From contig CALXBE010000011.1 in assembly GCA_944386495.1 (NCBI GenBank), positions 1 through 63,083 on the forward strand: 63,083 bases of DNA, in the 5' to 3' direction. The DNA is from an uncultured Gemmiger sp. (GTDB taxonomy: Bacteria; Bacillota; Clostridia; Oscillospirales; Ruminococcaceae). Positions 16,533 to 25,408 of the stretch are shown here, piece by piece. Made by a program: the position numbers and the translations under genes. The stretch's first letter is position 1, and every line of letters starts with the position of its first letter. Below the pieces are notes generated by a model that ran no database searches, had not been told where the DNA came from, and saw only the letters and a program-made list of their open reading frames with translations.

Positions 16533-17336
16533 ATGGACACTCAGGTTTTGCAAGCCTTTTTTCTGACCCTGCTGGCCGGGCTCAGCACCGGCATCGGCAG
16601 TGCCATTGCCTTTTTATCCCGCCGCACCAACCGGAAGTTTCTTTCGGTCTCCCTGGGGTTTTCCGCCGGGGTGATGATATATGTCTCCCTGGTGGAGATC
16701 CTTCTGAAGGCCCGGGAGTCCCTGGCCGGGGAATGGGGGCTGCGGGCAGGCAGCTGGGCCACTCTGGGAGCTTTCTTTGGGGGGATGCTGGTCATTGCCC
16801 TCATTGACAAGCTGATCCCCTCGGTGGAGAACCCCCACGAGGTCCGCTTGATGGAGGAGACCGCCCCCGGCGCTCCCCTGCCCGGCAAGCTGATGCGGAT
16901 GGGAATTTTCACCGCTTTGGCCATCGCCATTCACAACTTCCCCGAAGGGCTGGCTACCTTTGTATCTGCCCTTCAGGAGCCAGGGCTTGCCATTCCCATT
17001 GTGGTGGCCATTGCCCTCCACAATATTCCCGAGGGAATCGCCGTATCGGTGCCCATCTACCAGGCCACCGGTTCCCGGAAGAAAGCCTTCTGCTACTCTT
17101 TCCTGTCCGGTCTGGCCGAGCCTTTGGGCGCCCTGGTGGGCTGGCTGGTCCTGCGCCCCTTTATGACCCAGGCGGTCTTTGGTCTTCTCTTTGCAGGGGT
17201 AGCCGGAATCATGGTCTTTATCTCCTTTGACGAGCTTCTCCCTGCCGCCCGGGAATACGGGGAACACCATCTCTCCCTCTACGGGCTTATCTCGGGGATG
17301 GCCATGATGGGAATCAGCCTTCTTCTCTTTATATAA
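16533..17336 (+). CDS. ZIP family divalent metal transporter (ZupT-like)
   Basis: A 267-residue inner-membrane importer of the ZIP family with about eight hydrophobic helices. The two metal-site helices are conserved: AIHNFPEGLATFVSAL and AIALHNIPEGIAVSVP, each with HNxPEG, followed by LSGLAEPLGALVG. Family members import Zn2+, Fe2+, Mn2+ or Co2+. The operator shared with feoAB suggests iron or manganese is relevant here. The ATG follows AAAGGAG by 6 bases. The acetyltransferase gene starts 12 bases downstream and is probably co-transcribed. Confidence 0.92.
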   Translation: MDTQVLQAFFLTLLAGLSTGIGSAIAFLSRRTNRKFLSVSLGFSAGVMIYVSLVEILLKARESLAGEWGLRAGSWATLGAFFGGMLVIALIDKLIPSVENPHEVRLMEETAPGAPLPGKLMRMGIFTALAIAIHNFPEGLATFVSALQEPGLAIPIVVAIALHNIPEGIAVSVPIYQATGSRKKAFCYSFLSGLAEPLGALVGWLVLRPFMTQAVFGLLFAGVAGIMVFISFDELLPAAREYGEHHLSLYGLISGMAMMGISLLLFI

Positions 17337-17348
17337 AGGAGGATTTTT

Positions 17349-17933
17349 GTGACAGAACAGGAAAAGATGGACCGGGGGCTTCTCTACGACGCCAACTATG
17401 ACCCGGAACTTTTAGAGCAGCGGACCCGGTGCAAAGACCTTTGCCATGACTTCAACCAGCTTCGCCCCTCCCAGCTGGAGGAACAGGAGGCCCTCATCCG
17501 CCGGCTTCTGGGTGGCACGGGAGAACGGTTCTGCATTACCGCCCCCTTCTGGTGCGACTATGGCCGGAACATCTTTCTGGGGGAGGACTTCTACTCCAAC
17601 CACAATCTGGTGATTCTGGACGCCGCCCCGGTCCGGTTCGGGGACCATGTGTTCGTTGGTCCCAACTGTGTCTTTTCCACCGCCGGGCATCCCCTGGATG
17701 TGGAACAGCGAAACCAGGGCCTGGAATACGCCTATCCCATCCATGTGGGGAACAATGTCTGGTTTGGCGCCGGAGTGACGGTTCTGCCCGGAGTGACCAT
17801 CGGGGACGACACGGTGGTGGGGGCCGGGAGCCTGGTCAACCGGGACCTTCCCTCCGGGGTGATTGCCGCCGGGGTCCCCTGCCGGGTGATTCGGCCCATT
17901 ACCCCCGCCGACCGGGATAAATACAAGAGATAA
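17349..17933 (+). CDS. Sugar O-acetyltransferase (maltose/galactoside acetyltransferase family)
   Basis: A 194-residue left-handed beta-helix hexapeptide transferase that would acetylate a sugar hydroxyl with acetyl-CoA. The N-terminal Mac domain motif is GLLYDANYDPEL, followed by PFWCDYGRNIFLGEDFYSN, the catalytic His in STAGHPLDVEQR, and repeats ending VLPGVTIGDDTVVGAGSLV. The start is a GTG with AAAGGAGG 6 bases upstream. It sits directly behind the ZIP gene, with no obvious functional link, and ends at a bidirectional terminator. Confidence 0.92.
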   Translation: MTEQEKMDRGLLYDANYDPELLEQRTRCKDLCHDFNQLRPSQLEEQEALIRRLLGGTGERFCITAPFWCDYGRNIFLGEDFYSNHNLVILDAAPVRFGDHVFVGPNCVFSTAGHPLDVEQRNQGLEYAYPIHVGNNVWFGAGVTVLPGVTIGDDTVVGAGSLVNRDLPSGVIAAGVPCRVIRPITPADRDKYKR

Positions 17934-17939
17934 CAAAAC

Positions 17940-17976
17940 AGCCCCCGCCGTTGAGAAAACGGCGGGGGCTTGTTCT
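17940..17976 (+). terminator. Bidirectional terminator between acetyltransferase gene and treC
   Basis: GCCCCCGCCGTT pairs with AACGGCGGGGGC around a GAGA loop, followed by TTGTTCTATTTT on the plus strand and AACA-derived T's on the minus strand. It serves two convergent genes. Confidence 0.85.
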
Positions 17977-17979
17977 ATT

Positions 17980-19626
17980 TTATTCCTTAATCAAAAGAAC
18001 CGATTCATAGGGGCGGAGCTTCCAGCTCTGGGCGGGAAGGCTGTCCGGGTAGTTGGAGAGGAGGACCCGGTATCCGGTCAGGTCAAGGGGAGCCTGCCAG
18101 GTGGTCTCTTTCCGGTAGAAGTTGCTGAGGCAGATCAGGCTGGTGTTTTCCCACCGGCGCTGGTAGGCCAGCACCTGAGGGTCCTCCTGGGACAGGGCCC
18201 GGAAGTCACCCTGGGCAAAAACAGGATATTCCTTCCGCAGGCGGATGAGGGCCTGGTAGTGAGCAAAGATGGAATCCGGGTCCCCTACCTGGCTTTCCGC
18301 ATTGATGGTCCGGGTGTTGGGATTCACCGAGATCCAGGGCTGGCCGGTGGTAAAGCCTCCCTGCTCCTCCCCGGTCCACTGCATGGGGGTGCGGCTGTTG
18401 TCCCGGGAATGGACCTTGAGGATATTGTAAACGCTCTCCCGGCTCATTCCCTTATCCCGCAGGATTCGGTAATGGTTGAGGCTTTCCACATCCCGGTACT
18501 GATCCAGGGAAGTGAACCCTGCATTGGTCATGCCCAATTCCTCTCCCTGGTAGATGTAGGGGGTGCCCCGCATGGCGTGAATCACATTGGCCAGCATTTT
18601 GGCGGACTGTTTCCAGTATTCCCCCTCGTCACCGAACCGGGAGACCACCCGGGGCTGGTCATGGTTGCACCAGAAGACTGCGTTCCAGGCCCCGTGGGCG
18701 GCCATTCCCTCCTGCCAGGAGAAGAGAATCTCCTTCAGCTTTCCGAAGTCGGCGGGGACCAGCACCCACTTTTCGTTCCCCACAAAGTCCACCTTAAGGT
18801 GGTGGAAGGAGAAGACCATGGACAGTTCCTGTCCGTCGGCTCCCGCATACCGGAAGCAGTTTTCCATGGAGGTGGAGGACATCTCCCCCACTGTGATGAT
18901 TTCCGGGTCCTTGCCGAAGCTCTCCCGGTTCAGTTCCATGAGGAACTCATGGATGCGGGGGCCGTCGGTATAGAACCGCCGTCCGTCCCCCTGGGTGTCG
19001 TCGGCGTACTCCCCCTTGCTGATCAGGTTGACCACATCGAACCGGAATCCCTTGACCCCCTTTTCCATCCAGAACCGGACAATGTCCTGGACCTCCCGGC
19101 GGACTGCCGGGTTCTCCCAGTGCAGGTCCGCCTGGGTCTTGTCAAAGAGGTGGAGGTAGTACTGGTCCAGCTGGGGGACATACTCCCAGGCATTTCTGCC
19201 AAACTTGCTCTCCCAGTTGGTGGGAGGGCCGCCCTGGGGCTTGCCGGGGCGGAAAATGTAGTAATCCCGGTAGACCGGGTCCCCGGCCAGGGCTTTCTGG
19301 AACCAGACATGGCTGGTGGAGGTGTGGTTGAACACCATATCCAGCATGATTTTGATGTTCCGGGTCCTGGCCTGGGCCACCAGTTCCTCAAAGTCCTCCA
19401 TGGTGCCGTACCGGGGGTCGATGGCCCGGTAGTCGGCTACATCGTAGCCGTTGTCGTTCTGGGGGGAGACAAAGAAGGGGGTGAGCCAGATATAATCCAC
19501 CCCCAGGGTCTGGAGGTAATCCAGCTTCTCGATAACGCCCCTCAAATCCCCCAGGCCGTCCCCGTTGGTGTCCAGGAAGGACTTGGGATAAATCTGGTAG
19601 ACTACGCTGTTTTTGAAAGTGTTCAT
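17980..19626 (-). CDS. treC: Trehalose-6-phosphate hydrolase (GH13)
   Basis: A 548-residue cytoplasmic alpha-glucosidase of family GH13 that splits trehalose-6-phosphate into glucose and glucose-6-phosphate. The nucleophile is in GFRFDVVNLIS, the acid/base Glu in TVGEMSS and the third acidic residue in WCNHDQPRVVSRFG. Also typical are VVYQIYPKSFLDTNGDG and MLDMVFNHTSTSH. The ATG at 19626 follows AAGGAG, and a 50-codon upstream opening runs back into the treP coding region. It lies 10 bases after the trehalose PTS gene, which supports trehalose over other oligosaccharides. Confidence 0.93.
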   Translation of the reverse strand: MNTFKNSVVYQIYPKSFLDTNGDGLGDLRGVIEKLDYLQTLGVDYIWLTPFFVSPQNDNGYDVADYRAIDPRYGTMEDFEELVAQARTRNIKIMLDMVFNHTSTSHVWFQKALAGDPVYRDYYIFRPGKPQGGPPTNWESKFGRNAWEYVPQLDQYYLHLFDKTQADLHWENPAVRREVQDIVRFWMEKGVKGFRFDVVNLISKGEYADDTQGDGRRFYTDGPRIHEFLMELNRESFGKDPEIITVGEMSSTSMENCFRYAGADGQELSMVFSFHHLKVDFVGNEKWVLVPADFGKLKEILFSWQEGMAAHGAWNAVFWCNHDQPRVVSRFGDEGEYWKQSAKMLANVIHAMRGTPYIYQGEELGMTNAGFTSLDQYRDVESLNHYRILRDKGMSRESVYNILKVHSRDNSRTPMQWTGEEQGGFTTGQPWISVNPNTRTINAESQVGDPDSIFAHYQALIRLRKEYPVFAQGDFRALSQEDPQVLAYQRRWENTSLICLSNFYRKETTWQAPLDLTGYRVLLSNYPDSLPAQSWKLRPYESVLLIKE

Positions 19627-19636
19627 GGTTTGCTCC

Positions 19637-21538
19637 TTACTCTTCCCGGATGACTGCGGTCTGGCCGGCCTGGGCCTCCATACCGCTGAGATACCGGAAG
19701 TTCTTTCCGGCAGTCTCGGTGACCACAAAGGCAGTGGTGGTGGGATGGCCTGCTTCCTGGATGGCCTGGGGGTCAAAGGTGATGAGCAGGTCTCCCCGCT
19801 TTACCCGCTGGCCCTCCTTCACATGGACCTGGAAGCCTTTACCGGCCATATCCACCGTGTCCATTCCCACATGGACCAGCAGTTCCACCCCGTTGTCCAG
19901 AGCCAGGCCGCAGGCGTGGCCGCTGTCCTCCATAAGGGCGGTAATGTTGCCGTCGGCGGGAGCCACCACCTGGTTGCCGGTGGGCTGGATGCCCACTCCC
20001 ATTCCCAGAACGCCCTGGGAGAATACCTGGTCGGGAATCTCCTCCAGGGGGATGATTTTACCGGACACGGGAGCGGCGAACTCTTTTACTTCCTCAGGCT
20101 CTGCCTGGGGCAGGGGCTTGGCGGCTGTGTCCTGGGGCAGTTTCTTCTTTCCGATCACATAGGTGAGAGCAAAGGGAATCACAATGGCGGCAGCCATAGC
20201 CACCAGGAAGCTGAGCCAGAACTGAGGCTTGATGGAGAGGATTCCGGGCAGACCGCCCACACCGATGGAGTAGGCCTCCACTCCGGTGCCGATGGAGATG
20301 ACGGCGGCCACGGCGGAACCGGTCATGCCGCAGACCAGGGGGAACCCGTACTTCATGTTGACGCCGAAGAGGGCGGGCTCGGTAACTCCCAGGTAGCAGG
20401 AGATGCAGGCGGGAATGTTTACCTGCTGGGCCCGCTCGTTCTTTTTCTGGAGCACGGACATGGCCAGGACTGCGGAGCCCTGGGCAATGTTGGACAGGGC
20501 GATCATGGGCCAGAGGATGGTGCCCTCATACAGGTTGACCAGCTGAGTGTCGATGGCGTTGGTCATGTGATGGAGGCCGGTCATAACAATGGGGGCATAG
20601 AAGAAGCCAAAGAGGGCGGCAAAGAGCCACTTTACATTGGAAGTAAGGCCCATGTAGACCACGGCGGCGATGGCATCCCCGATTTTCCAGCCGATAGGCC
20701 CCACCACGGTGTGGGCAATGATGACGGCGGGAACCAGGGAGCAGAAGGGAACCACGATCATGCTGATCATTTCAGGGCAGATCCGCTTGAAGAACTTTTC
20801 CAGGTAGACCAGCACAAAACCTGCCAGCATGGCGGAGATGACCTGGCCCTGATAACCGATCATCTGGACCTGGGCAAACCCGAAATCCCAGACCGGAATC
20901 TCAGTGGCGGTGGCCACCGAGAAGCCGTTGAGCAGCTGGGGAGAGACCAGGGTCAGGCCCAGAACAATGCCCAAAATCTGGGTGGTGCCCATTTTCCGGG
21001 TGATGGACCAGACAATGCCCACCGGGAGCATGTGGAAGACAGCCTCACCGATAAGCCAGAGGAAACTGTACACCCCGGCCCAGAACTGGGAAACATCTGC
21101 CAGGCTCTGGGTGCCGCCGGCAAAGAGGTTGATTTCTCCAATTACATTCCGGAACCCCAGAATCAGACCGCCGCAGATAAGGGCGGGAATGATGGGCGCA
21201 AAAATCTCTCCCAGGGTGCCTACCACCCGCTGGACCAGGGACTGGTTGCTTTTGGCCGCTGCCTTGACAGCGTCCTTGCTCACCCCTTCGATCCCGGCGT
21301 AGGCGGTGAACTCGTTGTAGAAGACGGCCACATCGTTTCCGATGATGACCTGGAACTGTCCGGCCTGGGTAAAGGTACCCTTTACCGCCGGAATCCCCTC
21401 GATTTTGGCGGTGTCCGCTTTTGCAGGGTCCACCAGCACAAACCGCATCCGGGTCATGCAGTGGGTCACCGCCCGGATATTCTCTTTGCCCCCAATGTAC
21501 TCCAGAAGGGCCCGAACATCTGACTGATACTTTGCCAT
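19637..21538 (-). CDS. treP: Trehalose-specific PTS enzyme IIBCA
   Basis: A 633-residue PTS permease that imports and phosphorylates trehalose. Domains in order are EIIB with the phospho-cysteine in AVTHCMTRMRF (about residue 27), a polytopic EIIC (about 105-450, with GVNMKYGFPLVCGMTGSA), and a C-terminal glucose-type EIIA with GHACGLALDNGVELLVHVG carrying the phospho-histidine. A fused EIIA means no separate glucose EIIA is required. It is the first gene of treP-treC, with a repressor site inside its promoter. Confidence 0.93.
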   Translation of the reverse strand: MAKYQSDVRALLEYIGGKENIRAVTHCMTRMRFVLVDPAKADTAKIEGIPAVKGTFTQAGQFQVIIGNDVAVFYNEFTAYAGIEGVSKDAVKAAAKSNQSLVQRVVGTLGEIFAPIIPALICGGLILGFRNVIGEINLFAGGTQSLADVSQFWAGVYSFLWLIGEAVFHMLPVGIVWSITRKMGTTQILGIVLGLTLVSPQLLNGFSVATATEIPVWDFGFAQVQMIGYQGQVISAMLAGFVLVYLEKFFKRICPEMISMIVVPFCSLVPAVIIAHTVVGPIGWKIGDAIAAVVYMGLTSNVKWLFAALFGFFYAPIVMTGLHHMTNAIDTQLVNLYEGTILWPMIALSNIAQGSAVLAMSVLQKKNERAQQVNIPACISCYLGVTEPALFGVNMKYGFPLVCGMTGSAVAAVISIGTGVEAYSIGVGGLPGILSIKPQFWLSFLVAMAAAIVIPFALTYVIGKKKLPQDTAAKPLPQAEPEEVKEFAAPVSGKIIPLEEIPDQVFSQGVLGMGVGIQPTGNQVVAPADGNITALMEDSGHACGLALDNGVELLVHVGMDTVDMAGKGFQVHVKEGQRVKRGDLLITFDPQAIQEAGHPTTTAFVVTETAGKNFRYLSGMEAQAGQTAVIREE

Positions 21539-21609
21539 GAAACGCTTCCTCCTATATGATTCCTGGGTTTTCCCGGGGAAAAATCCTGCTTTTCCCCTGC
21601 TTTTTCTTA

Positions 21610-21638
21610 AGAATAACTCACTTGTTTAAACAAGTCAA
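21610..21638 (-). promoter_or_regulatory. treP promoter with embedded TreR operator
   Basis: On the minus strand, TTGACT (21633-21638), a 17-bp spacer and TATTCT (21610-21615). The perfect 16-bp palindrome ACTTGTTTAAACAAGT (21620-21635) occupies the spacer and overlaps the -35, so repressor binding would block RNA polymerase directly. Confidence 0.85.
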
Positions 21639-21712
21639 TTGGGAAAAGGAACTAAAGAAATGCCGCTTGTTTTGGGCAGTTATACAATATCCCATCTCTT
21701 TTTCCCCTTCCA

Positions 21713-21769
21713 TTGACGAGGCAGGAAAGCCGGTGGTATAATAAAATCTCTTAAGTTGTTTGAACAAGA
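21713..21769 (+). promoter_or_regulatory. treR promoter and second TreR operator
   Basis: TTGACG (21713-21718), an 18-bp spacer and TATAAT (21737-21742). Just downstream, AGTTGTTTGAACAAGA (21754-21769) repeats the TTGTT-N2-AACAA core of the treP operator, indicating autoregulation. Confidence 0.75.
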
Positions 21770-21777
21770 CAGGAGGG

Positions 21778-22518
21778 ATGGTTCTGGCTGCCCAGAAGTT
21801 TCTTCAGATTTACTCTGTGCTGAAAGCCCGGGTGGAATCCGGGGAATATCCCGTAGGTCAGCTGCTGCCCTCGGAGAATACCCTTATTACTGAGTTCCAC
21901 TGTTCCCGGAACACGGTCCGGCGGGCCATCGGAGAACTGGTGCGGGACGGCTATGTCCAGACCCGGCAGGGCTGGGGGGTCTGCAACATTTTTCATCCCA
22001 TCGAGCAGACCTCCTACACCATGGGCACCATTGAATCCTTCCGGGAGACAGCCCGGCGCACCGGCCAAAAAAGCACTACCCGGGTGGAGTCCTTTACCCG
22101 AATCCTGGCCGACCAGGCCCTGGCCAATCAAACCGGGTTTCCTGTGGGAACGCCCCTGTTCTGTCTTTGGCGTATTCACGACTTGAACGGACGGCCCATT
22201 ATCTTCAACATCAGCTACCTCCGGGAAGACTGCATGCCCCATCTCACCCCGGAAATTGCCTCCGAGTCCCTTTACCGGTATCTGGAAGAGGAACTGGGGA
22301 TGGTCATTGTCACCAGCAAGCGGACCATTACAGTGGAACCTGCCACCGATCTGGACCGCCGTTGGATCGATTTGGGACAGTACAACTGCATGGCGGTGGT
22401 GACCAACCAGGCCTACAACAGCCAGGGCGTTATGTTCGAGTACACCCAATCCCGGCACCATCCTGCCATTTTTCGGTTCCAGGACAATGCGGTCCGCCGG
22501 CCTGTTCAGGATTTATAA
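21778..22518 (+). CDS. treR: GntR-family trehalose operon repressor
   Basis: A 246-residue regulator from the listed ATG. An N-terminal GntR winged helix (YPVGQLLPSENTLITEFHCSRNTVRRAI) is followed by a UTRA ligand domain (GTPLFCLWRIHDLNGRPIIFNISYL and the C-terminal FEYTQSRHHPAIF). TreR of B. subtilis senses trehalose-6-phosphate, and its divergent position and the two TTGTT-N2-AACAA operators support the same role here. The start is uncertain. The ribosome site AGGAGGG (21771-21777) abuts the ATG at 21778, which is too close, whereas a CTG at 21784 lies 6 bases away and may be the true start. A TTG at 21760 has no ribosome site. Confidence 0.9.
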   Translation: MVLAAQKFLQIYSVLKARVESGEYPVGQLLPSENTLITEFHCSRNTVRRAIGELVRDGYVQTRQGWGVCNIFHPIEQTSYTMGTIESFRETARRTGQKSTTRVESFTRILADQALANQTGFPVGTPLFCLWRIHDLNGRPIIFNISYLREDCMPHLTPEIASESLYRYLEEELGMVIVTSKRTITVEPATDLDRRWIDLGQYNCMAVVTNQAYNSQGVMFEYTQSRHHPAIFRFQDNAVRRPVQDL

Positions 22519-22530
22519 TGCAAACAGAAA

Positions 22531-22570
22531 AGAGGGAGCTTCCCAAAGGAAGCTCCCTCTTTTCCGTTTT
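22531..22570 (+). terminator. Bidirectional terminator after treR
   Basis: AGAGGGAGCTTCC (22531-22543) pairs perfectly with GGAAGCTCCCTCT (22548-22560), followed by TTTCCGTTTT. It also faces the end of the feo operon. Confidence 0.85.
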
Positions 22571-22598
22571 ATAGAAATGGAGAGTAAGAAAAGGTTTT

Positions 22599-22751
22599 TT
22601 ATTCCGGCTTTTTGCCTCCGCAGCTGCAGGAACCTCCCGAGCAGCCGGGGCAGCCGATACATTTTTTCCCGTTTTTCTTGGCCCGGTAGACATATCCCCC
22701 GGCCAAAGCCACCAAAACCAGGATGACTCCCAGGATGATAAAGTCGATCAT
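22599..22751 (-). CDS. FeoB-associated Cys-rich membrane protein
   Basis: A 50-residue protein. One N-terminal membrane helix (MIDFIILGVILVLVALAGGY) precedes a basic stretch and a cysteine-rich tail, CIGCPGCSGGSCSCGG. This is the pattern of the small FeoB-associated proteins (PF12669) found at the end of clostridial feo operons. Its ATG overlaps the feoB stop codon (ATGA), indicating translational coupling. It probably helps Fe2+ handling at the FeoB pore, but its role is not established. Confidence 0.85.
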   Translation of the reverse strand: MIDFIILGVILVLVALAGGYVYRAKKNGKKCIGCPGCSGGSCSCGGKKPE

Positions 22752-24751
22752 GCCTTCACCCCCTGTCCCAGAGCGTACTCCCGCTCCAGTTCCCGGTCAG
22801 CCCGCAGGCAGAGCCAGACCACAACGGCGGCCATTACCAGGACGGCAATAAGTCCGGGGATGAATCCGGGGCCAAAGGCACCGGTGGTGATTCGGGTGCC
22901 CACCTGATAAACCAGGAAAGCCACGGTATAGCCCACTCCCAGCTGGAGGGCAATGCCGCCCCAGAGCCATTTTGCGCTCTTCATCTCAGCATTCATGGCG
23001 CCGATGGCCGCAAAGCAGGGAGGAGTGTACAGGTTGAACATCATGTAAGCCAGGGCTGCCACCTTGGTGATGGCCAGGATACCGGCCACCTGGGTCCCGG
23101 TCCCTTCCATAAGGACCAGGTCATCGGTGTTGATAAAGTTTTCCAGGCCCACAAAGCAGACGGCCAGGGTGCCCACCACATTTTCCTTGGCGATAAAGCC
23201 GGTAACAGCGGCTGCCGCCAGCTGCCAGGACAGAACGCCCACAATGGGAACCAGCAGGTAAGCGAAGGGGCCTGCAATGGATGCCAGAATGGAGCTGTCC
23301 GCAGTTTCGGCCACCTGGAACTGCCAGTTGAAGGTCTGCATGATCTGGACCGCAGTGTTGCAGAGAAGAATGATGGTGGCTGCTTTTACAATGTAGGCCC
23401 AGCCCCGGCTGCACATGGACATGAAAGCCCGGCCCAGGGAAGGAATTTTATACTCAGGCAGCTCAATGATAAAGAAGGATTTCCGGTTTTTGTAACCGGC
23501 GATTTTGTTTACCAGGAGAGCCCCCAGGAAGATAAGGGCAATGCCGGACAGGTATGCCACGGTGGAGACCCAGCCCGCATTATCGAAGAAGGCCCCTGCA
23601 AAGAGGGCGATGACCGGAATCTTGGCGCCGCAGGGCATAAAGGGAGCCAGCATGGCGGTGGCCCGGCGCTCCCGCTCGTTCCGGATGGTGCGGGTAGCCA
23701 TGACACCGGGGACCGCGCAGCCCACGGTAATCACAAAGGGAATCACCGATTTACCGGACAGACCCACCTTTTTGAAAATGGGGTCCAGCACCACCGATAC
23801 CCGGGCCATATAACCGCAGTCCTCCAGCAGGGCAATAAGGAAGTACATGACCATGACCAGGGGTAGGAATCCGATAACGGCGATAACGCCTCCGATCATG
23901 CCGTCCACCAGGAGGGCGGAGAGGAGGGGGGAGGCCCCTTCCAGCAGGCCCCCAACCCAGCCCTGGAATCCTTCCAGCCAGGCCACCAGGGTATCCGCCA
24001 CCAAAGGTCCTACCCAGACCTGGGAAATCTGGAACACCAGGAACATGACCACCGCAAAAATAGGAATGCCCAGAATCTTGTTGGTGATAACGGCATCGAT
24101 TTTGTCCCCTACGCCTTTTTCCCGGGTGAGGACTTTCCGTTTTTCCACCTGGGCCACCAGGCTGTTGACAAATGCAAACCGCTTCCGGTCCGCATCTTCC
24201 ACCGCTTCCTTACTGGTCAGGTCAATGTTTCCCTGATGATAGGGAGCTTCCTGTCCCTTTCCTTCCAGTTCCACAGCGGCTTTGACCACCTGGGCCAGGC
24301 CGGAGGCGCTGGTGGAAACGGTCTGAATCACAGGACAGCCCAGCTTCCGGGAGAGAAGGTCGGCATCAATTACCGTCTCCTTCCTGGCATTGATATCGCT
24401 CTTGTTCAGGGCCACCACCACCGGCACCCCCAGCTCCAGCAGCTGGGTGGTAAAGAACAGGCTCCGGCTCAGGTTGGTGGCATCCACAATATTGATAATG
24501 GCATCGGGATGCTCATGCTTCACATAGGAGCTGGTAATGCTCTCTTCCGAAGTAAAGGGAGACATGGAGTAGGCGCCCGGCAAATCCACGGCAATCAGCT
24601 CTCTGTCTGCCCCATAGGACTTTTTGATGGGATGTTCCTTCCGTTCCACCGTTACACCGGCCCAGTTTCCCACCTTTTCGTTCCGCCCGGTGAGGGCGTT
24701 ATACATGGTGGTTTTTCCCGAGTTGGGATTTCCTGTCAATGCGATTCTCAT
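22748..24751 (-). CDS. feoB: Ferrous iron transporter FeoB
   Basis: A 667-residue GTP-dependent Fe2+ importer. The N-terminal G domain shows GNPNSGKTTM (G1), VDLPGAYSM (G3) and ALNKSD (G4). Two Gate domains follow, with the conserved core cysteine in VGCAVPGVMATR and a second set of helices ending in a short basic tail. The first in-frame ATG is 18 codons upstream in the feoA-feoB gap. The ATG at 24751 is preferred because it is 10 bases after AGGAGG and starts MRIALTGNP. It lies between feoA and the Cys-rich protein gene. Confidence 0.95.
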   Translation of the reverse strand: MRIALTGNPNSGKTTMYNALTGRNEKVGNWAGVTVERKEHPIKKSYGADRELIAVDLPGAYSMSPFTSEESITSSYVKHEHPDAIINIVDATNLSRSLFFTTQLLELGVPVVVALNKSDINARKETVIDADLLSRKLGCPVIQTVSTSASGLAQVVKAAVELEGKGQEAPYHQGNIDLTSKEAVEDADRKRFAFVNSLVAQVEKRKVLTREKGVGDKIDAVITNKILGIPIFAVVMFLVFQISQVWVGPLVADTLVAWLEGFQGWVGGLLEGASPLLSALLVDGMIGGVIAVIGFLPLVMVMYFLIALLEDCGYMARVSVVLDPIFKKVGLSGKSVIPFVITVGCAVPGVMATRTIRNERERRATAMLAPFMPCGAKIPVIALFAGAFFDNAGWVSTVAYLSGIALIFLGALLVNKIAGYKNRKSFFIIELPEYKIPSLGRAFMSMCSRGWAYIVKAATIILLCNTAVQIMQTFNWQFQVAETADSSILASIAGPFAYLLVPIVGVLSWQLAAAAVTGFIAKENVVGTLAVCFVGLENFINTDDLVLMEGTGTQVAGILAITKVAALAYMMFNLYTPPCFAAIGAMNAEMKSAKWLWGGIALQLGVGYTVAFLVYQVGTRITTGAFGPGFIPGLIAVLVMAAVVVWLCLRADRELEREYALGQGVKA

Positions 24752-24859
24752 GGGTTTCATTCCTCCTCTATCACTGAAGGTTCCCGCGGCGGGAACCAGG
24801 GTCAACAGTTAGCAGCAGGCAACTGCATGGCATACCGGCTGCCCGGAATTCAAAAAGCC

Positions 24860-25075
24860 TCAGGCCAGGCAAATCGCCTGGGCCAGCTGGTTATCAATAT
24901 TGTACCGGCCATCCTTGATGGAGACCACACAGCCACCTTTCAGGTGGGAAATCACCGTAATAGGCTCGCCGGAATAGCAGCCCAAAGAGAAGAGGAAAGC
25001 ATCCAGCTCCGGGTCCTGGGTCTGGATCTGATCCACAAAATATTCTTTGCCTTCCATTGCATCCAGTAGGGTCAT
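24860..25075 (-). CDS. feoA: FeoA family protein
   Basis: A 71-residue SH3-like protein that assists FeoB in Fe2+ uptake. Typical elements are LGCYSGEPITVISHLKGG in the middle and SIKDGRYNIDNQLAQAI at the end. First gene of feoA-feoB-Cys-rich, transcribed from a promoter with a metal-type operator. The 108-base gap to feoB holds the hairpin GGTTCCCGCCGCGGGAACC. Confidence 0.92.
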   Translation of the reverse strand: MTLLDAMEGKEYFVDQIQTQDPELDAFLFSLGCYSGEPITVISHLKGGCVVSIKDGRYNIDNQLAQAICLA

Positions 25076-25408
25076 TCTGGTTCACCTGCCTTTTTTCGCG
25101 TCGAACGGTTAGCAAAGGGAAACCGTCCGCCAAATTTTTTTGGTTAGCTTTCGCTAACCTTTCGTCCAGAGAATACACCACTTTCCAGGTTTTGTCAAGG
25201 CCATTTGTTAGAAAAAAATCAATTTTTTCTTTACCCCGCTTTTCCTCCCCTGCCGGAAAAGCGGATTCATTCCTGTTTATACAGTCGGTCACCCGGTGGG
25301 GAAAAATCACTGGACGAAGTTAAAAAAATATGGTATATTAAGATAAATCTCTTTTTCAGGATTGTTTATGAAGGTCCCGGAATCCCAAAAAGAAAGGCTT
25401 GAAGATTT
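25076..25408. promoter_or_regulatory. Divergent feoA / GntR promoter region with metal-type operator
   Basis: The feoA promoter (minus) is TTGACA (25193-25198), 17 bp, TATTCT (25170-25175). Downstream of it lies the perfect 18-bp inverted repeat GGTTAGCTTTCGCTAACC (25142-25159). A further half-site GGTTAGCAAAG occurs at about 25107. The GntR promoter (plus) is TGGACG (25311-25316), 17 bp, TATATT (25334-25339). Apart from these signals nothing else is visible in the 333 bases. Confidence 0.7.
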
